A stretch of DNA of 5,697 bases from an uncultured Eubacteriales bacterium (lineage in GTDB: Bacteria > Bacillota > Clostridia > Lachnospirales > Lachnospiraceae). The stretch lies in the NCBI GenBank assembly GCA_900313775.1, contig OMSP01000009.1, positions 1-5,697 on the forward strand, read 5' to 3'. Position 1 is the first letter of the stretch. Each line of letters opens with the position of its first letter. The position numbers and the translations under genes were made by a program. Positions 1 through 5,697 of this stretch are shown here, one piece after another. The notes under the pieces are model-generated. The model searched no databases. It saw nothing but the letters and a program-made list of their open reading frames with translations, and was not told where the DNA came from.

Positions 1-3000
1 CATCTTCGAACGCAACAGTGGTAGTCTCACCGTTCTTGACTTCTGCTGCCGCAGATTCTCCTTCGGTCGATTCGCCGCCGTTGACGCTGTACTTCACAGT
101 AACGTCTTTGCCGTCGACATCCTTCGTCGTCTCAGTGACTGTGTAGTTGCCAAGATCGATACCTTCGATCTTCAGCGTGTATTCCTTGGTTCCTTCCGTG
201 TGCTGGAAGTCCTTCCGCGTCAGTTCGACCTTCTCATCAGACAGCTTGCCGTCCTTGCCGAGCCACTTTCCGTCCTCCGTCTTGCTTTCGAACTTCAGAG
301 CACCTTCCGCCTCTTCCTCAGTGATGTCGCCCTTGATGGTCTTCGTCAGCTCGAGGTCTCCGGACTGCTTCTCGACTTTGTTTGCGATCGTCAGCGAATT
401 CTTCCCATCATACTTAACGGAAGCATACTTCTGTCCGTTGATTTCTCTTACAGTAACAACAACCTCGTGTTCTGTATTATCATATATGATGCCGTCTTTC
501 ACAGCGATCTTACCGTCTGCGCTCACTTCGGCACCGCCAGGAATGATCTCCTTCAGAGTATAGTAATACGTCCAGGCGTTCTGGAACTCCATTTGATCAA
601 ATATCGCAACCGGACTACCTTCTGTTACATTTACGATCGGATGGAACAGCCCCTGTTGAATCTGCCAGTCAAAAGGAGGCATAGCCCAGCTCAATGTGTT
701 CGAATCAGTTTCTATGCCCGAGCCTCTGTTAACGGCCTTCTTCGCCACCTGGAAGCTGAACCCATTCTCCGGCCATGTGTCACCATTAAATGACTTTGTT
801 GCTTTCAGCGAAATCTTGGCAGTATTGCCTCCCGTAGCGTTCTCGAAAGTCACGACGCCCTTTTTACCAGCGTCATAGCTTATTTCATCAAGAACATTGC
901 CCGAAGCGTCATAGATCGTGTAACCCTTGATACCGATACCACCAGAGGATCCTCTTCTGGTATGGACCTCAATGATATATTCATTAGCATCATAAGATAC
1001 ATTTCCGGAAAGCTTATGATTGTCACCGATATCGGTTGCTCCGGCCGGAATCACCTCTGACACTTTATAACGATAGTCTCTTACTCCGGCATCGAATTCG
1101 TCTTCGTCAAAATTCAGGAATCCAAACGTGACGAGTCCGTCTGCCTGAGCATAAACCGTCTTAGTGTTTCCGTTGGAACCATCTGGCATCGGAGCCTGAT
1201 GTCCATTGTAATTCAGTCCTTCCAGCTTAAAGCTATAGGTATCCGGCGTAATAATGCTGGATCCGTTCATCGTCTTCGCGACTCTGATACCGCCGACCGA
1301 CGGGATCGAGTTGGTGAATGTGATCGAGTCTCTGTGAAGCTCCATGTTGAGCCGGACTATGTCACCAAACACCTGTCCATTGACACTGGCATTCACGATC
1401 ACTTCTGCATCCGGAGCAAGGATACTGGCCTGGAACAGACCAGCCTGAGTATTGACCGTACCCGTAAACAGTCTGTCCGGCTTGGTAGAATCGATCACGT
1501 TGACAACGACATTTCCCTTCGTCCACTGAACGACTTCGCCATTATATGTCTCGCTCGTATTACTGAGCTCGAGCTGAGGCAAAGTAATTGAATCTGCACC
1601 AGCTGCATCGATGTTGATGATCAGCAGATGCTCTCTGTTTGCAACATTTGCTTCGTCGATCTTAAGTGTTTTTCCGGCAAAGTCGGAAGCATTGAAATTC
1701 ATACAGCCGATGGTAGCGTTCGGACTCTCAACGATCAAAACGTTGTTGTCACCCGGCGTCACCGTTACCTCGGAGGCAGTCCTGTCTGCAAGCTTATTAG
1801 AGAGGGTTTCTGCCTCTTCTTTCATCTTGTCCAGATCCACATAATGAGAATCTGCAGGCTCCTGCCGGATACTCTTGGCAACATAGCCGCTTCCTTCCTG
1901 CACTGCGACTTTGTCCCCGGTAGTAACATTGATCGTCTTCCCACCGACATTGATGCTGTAGTTGTTCGCGTTGGGTCCGCCCGTAAGGGTCCCGCTTGCG
2001 CCCAGATCATGCCCTAACAGAAGGATGGAATCCGGAACGTGGATTTCCATATTCGTGGATCCCTGGCTTCCGGTAATGGATTCGCCGATATAGTAGAGTT
2101 CCTTATGGGTGTTCGTGACCCCATTCTTATTCTCTCTCATTCCGAATCCGGCCGAAGTGTTCAACACATATTTCCTGGTTGCGAAATTGGAATGCAAATG
2201 GTCGCTCTGATCGATCTCGCTGAAGCCAACGACACCGAAGTTCGCAAGCGATCCGAAGGGGCCATTCAGCTCGTACTGCGGTGCATCCGGTCCAAACTCC
2301 CCTTCCAGTTCCGGAATCGTGATGGTGCCGGCTGCGCCGTTATTCCACGCCCATACAGAGAATGTCTCAGCAGTGAAGGAAGTGCTCTCCTTCTTCCCAA
2401 CAGAAACTTCCGCGTCGACAGGTTCGACCTGAATGTCCGCGGCTTCGATCTCTGTTGCTTCTGCTGTGGTGGCAAAGTCTTCCTGCACGCTCTTCTTCAA
2501 AGGCAAATGCAAAACCTGCACATCGTCTTTGCCCGATGCGTTCAGACCTTCACTCAGCTGATTGTCCTTGAATTGAATCGCAACATCGACGCTTCCCTCG
2601 GCAGGCTGGATCTCCTGCCCATCTACCAGGAATGCGATGTCATAAAGAAGTGTGTTCGCGTCTGTGTAAGCGTCCTCTTCCAGGTCTGCATTGAGCGCTT
2701 CCATATACGCGTTATAATTATAATCTTTGCTCTCGGAGGTGACCGGTGTGACCACCAGCTCAGCATCATCCGGGATCGCGGCTGCATCTTTTACCGTTGC
2801 AACGACCTCGATCTGCTTGTCGCTGTATCTGTACTCCGTTTTAGAAGCAGCCTTTTCCGAATCAGCATCTGCCTCTTCGGGTTCTGCGACATCCGCTTCT
2901 TCTGTTTCTTCTACGTCAACAGAAGCCGCTTCACCGTCTTCCTCAGCTGCGGATTCCTTTTCAGGCTCCGCCTCTTCGGGTTCTGCTGCCGCCTCTTCCG

Positions 3001-3241
3001 GAACTTCAGCTGACTCTTCCGAATCTGCGGCCGCCTCTTCTGGAGCTTCCGCTGTCTTTGCCGAATCTCCTGCGGTCTCTATCAGATCTCCCGCTGCTTC
3101 TACCGGCTCTTCCATTTGCATTACCGGCGCCGTATCATCTACCGGCTGACTCGATGCTGCAAAGGAAAAAGCTCCTCCGGTCCATTGGATCATCGTCAGG
3201 ATCAATACCCATGCGATGACCTTCCCTGCTGTCCGTCTCAT
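1..3241 (-). CDS. Secreted surface adhesin / pilin-like protein with choice-of-anchor A and isopeptide domains (3' end beyond window)
   Basis: One open frame of 1080 codons, read from the ATG at 3241 and still open at the left edge. Residues 1-28 look like a Sec signal peptide: MRRTAGK, a hydrophobic core, then probable cleavage after SFA. Residues 34-133 are Glu/Ala/Pro-rich and acidic. Residues 135-300 form a beta module ending in FSVWAW, comparable to the FSVYA end of similar modules in gut Firmicutes surface proteins. Residues 325-646 resemble choice-of-anchor A adhesin domains (HLHSNFATR at 348-355; ILAPDAEV at 607-614 with NGQVFGD soon after). Three isopeptide-type domains follow: FctA/Spy0128-like at 650-802 (K656, E729, N801), a second at 808-956 (K816, E898, N954), and a CnaB-like one from 962 (K967, E1037, D1080). 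In such families Lys and Asn/Asp crosslink with Glu as catalyst. The only cysteine seen is C513. The likely role is attachment to host or matrix material; the ligand is unknown. An LPXTG-type anchor is expected downstream but not seen. The domain calls are by eye. Confidence 0.87.
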   Translation of the reverse strand, partial: MRRTAGKVIAWVLILTMIQWTGGAFSFAASSQPVDDTAPVMQMEEPVEAAGDLIETAGDSAKTAEAPEEAAADSEESAEVPEEAAAEPEEAEPEKESAAEEDGEAASVDVEETEEADVAEPEEADADSEKAASKTEYRYSDKQIEVVATVKDAAAIPDDAELVVTPVTSESKDYNYNAYMEALNADLEEDAYTDANTLLYDIAFLVDGQEIQPAEGSVDVAIQFKDNQLSEGLNASGKDDVQVLHLPLKKSVQEDFATTAEATEIEAADIQVEPVDAEVSVGKKESTSFTAETFSVWAWNNGAAGTITIPELEGEFGPDAPQYELNGPFGSLANFGVVGFSEIDQSDHLHSNFATRKYVLNTSAGFGMRENKNGVTNTHKELYYIGESITGSQGSTNMEIHVPDSILLLGHDLGASGTLTGGPNANNYSINVGGKTINVTTGDKVAVQEGSGYVAKSIRQEPADSHYVDLDKMKEEAETLSNKLADRTASEVTVTPGDNNVLIVESPNATIGCMNFNASDFAGKTLKIDEANVANREHLLIINIDAAGADSITLPQLELSNTSETYNGEVVQWTKGNVVVNVIDSTKPDRLFTGTVNTQAGLFQASILAPDAEVIVNASVNGQVFGDIVRLNMELHRDSITFTNSIPSVGGIRVAKTMNGSSIITPDTYSFKLEGLNYNGHQAPMPDGSNGNTKTVYAQADGLVTFGFLNFDEDEFDAGVRDYRYKVSEVIPAGATDIGDNHKLSGNVSYDANEYIIEVHTRRGSSGGIGIKGYTIYDASGNVLDEISYDAGKKGVVTFENATGGNTAKISLKATKSFNGDTWPENGFSFQVAKKAVNRGSGIETDSNTLSWAMPPFDWQIQQGLFHPIVNVTEGSPVAIFDQMEFQNAWTYYYTLKEIIPGGAEVSADGKIAVKDGIIYDNTEHEVVVTVREINGQKYASVKYDGKNSLTIANKVEKQSGDLELTKTIKGDITEEEAEGALKFESKTEDGKWLGKDGKLSDEKVELTRKDFQHTEGTKEYTLKIEGIDLGNYTVTETTKDVDGKDVTVKYSVNGGESTEGESAAAEVKNGETTTVAFED
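936..963. repeat. 28-bp near-perfect palindrome inside the adhesin gene
   Basis: Two 14-base halves (936-949 and 950-963) are reverse complements except at two paired positions, so 24 of the 28 bases pair. The centre AGAGGATCCTCT (944-955) is a perfect 12-bp palindrome. It lies in coding sequence for the Gly/Ser-rich segment around residues 760-769 (RRGSSGGI) of the first pilin-type domain. No function is evident; it may be a chance product of the codons used. Confidence 0.6.
2843..3142 (-). repeat. Acidic Glu/Ala/Pro/Ser low-complexity stretch of the adhesin
   Basis: This stretch codes for residues 34-133 of the surface protein, between the signal peptide and the first folded module. It consists of loose, imperfect repeats such as PEEAAAEPEEAEPE, nearly free of aromatic residues and strongly negative. 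At DNA level the 17-base string GCCTCTTCGGGTTCTGC occurs twice on the plus strand (2871-2887 and 2970-2986), suggesting past duplication. It is probably a disordered spacer. Several long open frames on the opposite strand here, including a Ser/Ala-rich one, are by-products of this composition. Confidence 0.75.
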
Positions 3242-3248
3242 GATGTCT

Positions 3249-3254
3249 TCCTCC
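3249..3254 (-). promoter_or_regulatory. Ribosome binding site of the adhesin gene
   Basis: GGAGGA on the minus strand sits 7 nt before the ATG at 3241. This near-consensus site, together with the signal peptide that begins right at this ATG, fixes the start codon. Confidence 0.85.
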
Positions 3255-3335
3255 GAATCTGTATGAAATTAATAGTCGCGACCGTCAAAATGACGACCTT
3301 AAAAGAAGTCCCTAATACCCACAATATACTTTAAT

Positions 3336-3362
3336 ATTATATGTATTCTCCTTTCAAAACAA
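3336..3362 (-). promoter_or_regulatory. Possible second promoter of the adhesin gene
   Basis: A perfect -10 hexamer TATAAT (3336-3341, minus strand) lies 15 nt downstream of TTGTTT (3357-3362). The -10 is ideal, but the spacer is short and the -35 is weak. It would start transcription near 3329 and give a leader of about 90 nt. The region is AT-rich, so a chance match is quite possible. Confidence 0.3.
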
Positions 3363-3408
3363 GGAAATAAACGAAATTGATTGCATATTTTTTGAACTAC
3401 AGCACACA

Positions 3409-3437
3409 TTTATATCATATTTGTACCATCTGATCAA
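3409..3437 (-). promoter_or_regulatory. Likely sigma-A-type promoter of the adhesin gene (extended -10)
   Basis: On the minus strand, a -35-like TTGATC (3432-3437) is followed by a 17-nt spacer and a -10-like TATAAA (3409-3414). The spacer ends in TGA, giving the extended -10 form TGnTATAAA. Initiation would fall near 3402 and leave a leader of about 160 nt. The site lies downstream of the glgA terminator and upstream of the adhesin start, as expected for an independent transcription unit. This is a match by eye only. Confidence 0.55.
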
Positions 3438-3460
3438 CAAAAAAACTGTATGTTGGGGCT

Positions 3461-3498
3461 AACAAAGATGACAGGCAGTATATACACTGCCTGTCATC
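3461..3498 (-). terminator. Rho-independent terminator after glgA
   Basis: The inverted repeat GATGACAGGCAGT (3467-3479) / ACTGCCTGTCATC (3486-3498) forms a perfect 13-bp stem with a 6-nt loop. Read on the minus strand it begins 34 nt after the glgA stop codon and is followed by TTTGTT (3461-3466), a short imperfect U-tract. A longer T-run follows further on (about 3440-3446). The opposite direction has no T-run, so it serves the minus-strand transcript. It separates the glycogen genes from the adhesin gene. Confidence 0.85.
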
Positions 3499-3532
3499 AG
3501 ATAAGTCTTCAGTTCAAATACAGTTGCCGGGA

Positions 3533-5095
3533 TCACGGTTTCAGCTCAAGATACAGATTTCTGTACTGTCTTGCCGAAGATTCCCAGGATACATCCTTTG
3601 CCATGTCTCTCTGAACCATTTCATCCCAACGCTCACGGTCCGTAAAGTACAGAGTCTTTGCGCGGTTTACAGCATCATACAGAAGGCCTGCATCATACCT
3701 GTCGAACGTAAAGCCGTTTCCTTCATTTGTGTACTTATTATATGGTTCTACTGTGTCTTTCAATCCTCCTGTTTCGCGCACGATAGGAACATTTCCGTAC
3801 CGCATGGCTATCAGCTGCGTCAGTCCGCAGGGCTCGAACAGCGACGGCACCAGCAAAGCATCCGCTCCTGCGTAGATCCTGTGCGCTCTTCCTTCATCAT
3901 ACATGATGCAGGAGCATACGCTGCCCTTAAAGTCATTCTCGAACCAGCGGAATGAATCCTCATAACGGATATCGCCTGTTCCGAGTACGACGACCTGAGT
4001 ATTTCCGTCGATGAGTGTCGGCAGGATCTCATTGACCAGATCAAGCCCCTTCTGATCGGTCAGACGCGAAATGAGGCCGATCACGAATTTGCTGTCATCA
4101 ACTTCCAGCCCAAGCTCCTCCTGCAATGCACGCTTATTAGCCTTTTTCTTCTCAAGAACGTCCGTGATATCGTACATAGCTGCCAGTCTGTCGTCATTCG
4201 CAGGATCCCACTGCACGGTATCGATTCCGTTTACGATACCGCGAAGTTTCCCCGAATGATAACGCATGTGAGCATCCAGGTTCTCACCAAAGAAAGGCGT
4301 CTCTATTTCTTCCGCATAAGTATTGCTTACCGTCGTGATGATATCGGCATAAGTCAGACCGCCTTTGAGCATATTGGCATCTTCGTAGCCGGTCTTGAAC
4401 ACGTCTTTGTTGAAGATGTGCTCCGGAAGATTCGTCCAGTAGCGCAGTGTAGGTATGTTGTACACGCCCTGGAATCGCAGGTTGTGTATCGTAAGGATCG
4501 TCTTGGCATCCTTGATCGGTGTATTCGCAAACTGCGTACGGAGCAGTACCGGCACAAGACTTGCCTGCCAGTCATGGCAGTGAATGATGTCCGGGATCCA
4601 GTCCATATAGTTAAGAGCCGCCAGAGCTGCCTTGCAGAAGTAGCAGTATCTGGGGATGTCATCGACAAGGTTCAGATAAGGATTGCCACTCGTAAAGAAA
4701 TCGTTGTTATCGATGAAGTCATATACCACTCCATCCCATACGTACTCCATGATGCCTACATAATATGATGTACCGTCTGCACAGAGATCCATGTCAAACG
4801 AACCACGGTAGACCATCTTCTCCTGATATTCCCAGGGGATGCTGTGATAACGGGGAATAATCACCTTCACGTCGCAATTCAGCGAAGCAAGAGCCTTCGG
4901 CAAAGCGTACATGACATCACCAAGACCTCCTGTTTTTACGAACGGATAACATTCCGATCCAATAAATGCGATGCTTCTTCTTGGCTGCGGGAGAGCAGCT
5001 TCTTCGGTTACTTCGGTTTCTTCGGTTACTTCGGTTTCTTCAGTTACTTCCGGTACTGCATTTGCTGCCTTTTTTCCTTTAGTCTTTTTTGCCAT
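3533..5095 (-). CDS. glgA: Glycogen synthase (ADP-glucose type, GT5)
   Basis: Complete 520-residue cytoplasmic enzyme that extends alpha-1,4-glucan chains from ADP-glucose. Family motifs appear in order: the N-terminal nucleotide-sugar loop KTGGLGDV (54-61), HCHDW (172-176), the TIHNL segment with H204, KGGLTYADIITTVS, RGIVNGID, the phosphate-binding R344 and K349 in SRLTDQKGL, and the acceptor/donor-site motif FEPCGLTQ (420-427, E421). From about residue 41 the protein matches the usual length of about 480 residues. The first 40 residues are extra: a Lys-rich start (AKKTKGKK) followed by an EVTEET repeat. The ATG at 5095 is supported by GAGGAG 6 nt upstream, and I see no ATG near the core that would remove the tail. 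It lies 78 nt after the GH13 gene without a visible terminator, so the two are probably co-transcribed; a strong hairpin follows its stop. The donor is inferred from the bacterial GT5 family. No frameshift or missing key residue is seen. Confidence 0.96.
   Translation of the reverse strand: MAKKTKGKKAANAVPEVTEETEVTEETEVTEEAALPQPRRSIAFIGSECYPFVKTGGLGDVMYALPKALASLNCDVKVIIPRYHSIPWEYQEKMVYRGSFDMDLCADGTSYYVGIMEYVWDGVVYDFIDNNDFFTSGNPYLNLVDDIPRYCYFCKAALAALNYMDWIPDIIHCHDWQASLVPVLLRTQFANTPIKDAKTILTIHNLRFQGVYNIPTLRYWTNLPEHIFNKDVFKTGYEDANMLKGGLTYADIITTVSNTYAEEIETPFFGENLDAHMRYHSGKLRGIVNGIDTVQWDPANDDRLAAMYDITDVLEKKKANKRALQEELGLEVDDSKFVIGLISRLTDQKGLDLVNEILPTLIDGNTQVVVLGTGDIRYEDSFRWFENDFKGSVCSCIMYDEGRAHRIYAGADALLVPSLFEPCGLTQLIAMRYGNVPIVRETGGLKDTVEPYNKYTNEGNGFTFDRYDAGLLYDAVNRAKTLYFTDRERWDEMVQRDMAKDVSWESSARQYRNLYLELKP
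5003..5052 (-). repeat. 18-bp tandem repeat in the 5' part of glgA
   Basis: Two identical 18-base units (5003-5020 and 5021-5038) are followed by a degenerate partial third (5039 to about 5052). They encode the repeated EVTEET hexapeptide at about residues 16-31 of GlgA. Because the unit is a multiple of three, a gain or loss of copies would keep the frame, so tail length could vary between strains. Confidence 0.8.
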
Positions 5096-5101
5096 CGTTT
5101 T

Positions 5102-5107
5102 CTCCTC
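5102..5107 (-). promoter_or_regulatory. Ribosome binding site of glgA
   Basis: GAGGAG on the minus strand lies 6 nt before the ATG at 5095. It supports this upstream start and therefore shows that the 40-residue N-terminal tail is probably translated. Confidence 0.8.
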
Positions 5108-5173
5108 TTCTTCTATGTCATCAGCGAAAACTCTTTACCCAATTCAGCAAAGAATCCCTGTGATCATTCTGTT

Positions 5174-5697
5174 TTACTCCGAGGCGGGAATCCATATTTC
5201 AGCGCAGTTCCCCTCAAGTGAGAACTTCAGTCTGCCATTATCGGATTCGATCTTCCTTCCATGAAGTGCTCCCACGTATGAGCCATTCAGCCTCAGGTCG
5301 AACCACTCCTCCGCATCACTGTTCGTGACTGTTACAAGCAGATCTCCGCGCAGAAACGCGTATCTGGTAGTCGTCAGGTCCATCTCGCGATATTCACCAT
5401 ACCAGAGAGCTGGCTCTTCTTTGTATATTCTGCCAAGCGCCTTGATGACCGAAAGCCAGGGGTTCTCCTGCGAGGTCAGATCAGCAAGCGAAAGAGCCGG
5501 CCTGAGTGATGCGTCAGAGCCTCTCTCTTTCCTGCCTTCCAGCCCGAACTCTGATCCGTAGTAGACCGATGGTATCCCCGGTAATGTATATAATAGCACA
5601 TGTACAGGCAGAAAATGCCTCTTATCGTTCAGTTTTGTCATGATGCGTTCGACATCATGGTTATCTACGAAATCGTAGAGATGCACGTTGTCTCCGA
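5174..5697 (-). CDS. GH13 alpha-amylase-family glycoside hydrolase, C-terminal part (5' end beyond window)
   Basis: The last 173 codons and TAA stop of a gene that enters from the right edge. Numbering visible residues from the edge, FVDNHD (9-14) is the conserved GH13 region IV motif, whose His-Asp pair contributes the transition-state-stabilising aspartate. GIPSVYYGSEFGLEG (40-54) is the segment that closes the catalytic barrel, in the style of cyclomaltodextrinase/neopullulanase-type enzymes. Residues from about 85 onward are probably the C-terminal beta-sandwich domain, ending in EIWIPASE. A GTG at 5686 could be mistaken for a start, but the frame is open to the edge and the conserved motif begins immediately, so the gene is simply cut. 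It probably acts on alpha-glucans such as glycogen or maltodextrins and is likely co-transcribed with glgA. Exact specificity and cellular location cannot be told from this part. Confidence 0.9.
   Translation of the reverse strand, partial: GDNVHLYDFVDNHDVERIMTKLNDKRHFLPVHVLLYTLPGIPSVYYGSEFGLEGRKERGSDASLRPALSLADLTSQENPWLSVIKALGRIYKEEPALWYGEYREMDLTTTRYAFLRGDLLVTVTNSDAEEWFDLRLNGSYVGALHGRKIESDNGRLKFSLEGNCAEIWIPASE

Noticed and set aside
200..793. Plus-strand 197-codon frame
   Set aside because: It is antisense to the second and third pilin-type domains, with no ribosome binding site or family motif noticed.
2039..3013. Long plus-strand open frame (324 codons) within the adhesin region
   Set aside because: It lies antisense to the continuous minus-strand adhesin frame. 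Its product is Cys/Phe/Arg-rich with no recognisable motif, and it covers the low-complexity acidic region, which suppresses stops on the other strand.
2727..3149. Plus-strand Ser/Ala-rich frame resembling a serine-rich repeat surface protein
   Set aside because: It is the mirror of the Glu/Ala/Pro codons on the minus strand. The minus-strand reading has a signal peptide, a good ribosome binding site and folded domains downstream.
3283..3295. Small inverted repeat CGTCA-AAA-TGACG in the adhesin leader as a terminator or operator
   Set aside because: Only 5 bp with a 3-nt loop and no following T-run; too weak to support either role.
4256..4768. Plus-strand 170-codon frame inside glgA
   Set aside because: It lies wholly antisense to conserved glgA motifs and has no recognisable product.
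5174..5686. A 170-codon gene starting at the GTG at 5686
   Set aside because: The frame stays open to the window edge and this GTG falls inside the conserved GH13 region IV neighbourhood, so it is an internal valine of a truncated gene.
1..5697. CRISPR array, tRNA, rRNA, insertion sequence or phage attachment site
   Set aside because: No regularly spaced repeats, no clover-leaf or rRNA-like sequence, and no transposase or terminal inverted repeats were seen on either strand.

Overview
The window looks like a chromosomal segment of a Gram-positive, gut- or rumen-type Clostridia (Lachnospiraceae-like) bacterium. The evidence is strong GGAGG-type ribosome binding sites, a large secreted protein built from pilin/adhesin modules typical of gut Firmicutes, and glycogen synthase next to an intracellular-type GH13 amylase. 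This taxonomic reading is inference; no RNA gene or marker gene is present. All three genes lie on the minus strand, so transcription runs from high to low coordinates.

From right to left: positions 5174-5697 hold the C-terminal 173 residues of a GH13 alpha-amylase-family enzyme whose start lies beyond the right edge. After a 78-nt gap with no terminator comes a complete glycogen synthase, glgA (3533-5095), with an unusual 40-residue charged, repetitive N-terminal tail. A perfect 13-bp stem-loop at 3467-3498 ends this transcript. Positions 3242-3466 are an AT-rich promoter and leader region. Positions 1-3241 are a single uninterrupted reading frame of 1080 codons that runs off the left edge. 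It encodes a secreted surface protein: signal peptide, acidic Glu/Ala/Pro-rich stretch, an N-terminal beta module, a choice-of-anchor A (adhesin-type) domain, then three successive domains of the self-crosslinking pilin/CnaB type. The C-terminal cell-wall anchor should lie just outside the window.

The amylase-family enzyme and glgA probably form one glycogen/alpha-glucan operon. The adhesin is a separate transcription unit with its own promoter and no evident metabolic link. Nothing here amounts to a clearly new system. The most interesting item is the adhesin, a probable covalently stabilised stalk carrying a poorly characterised binding head. The GlgA tail, a near-perfect DNA palindrome inside one pilin domain, and the adhesin's long leader are secondary points.
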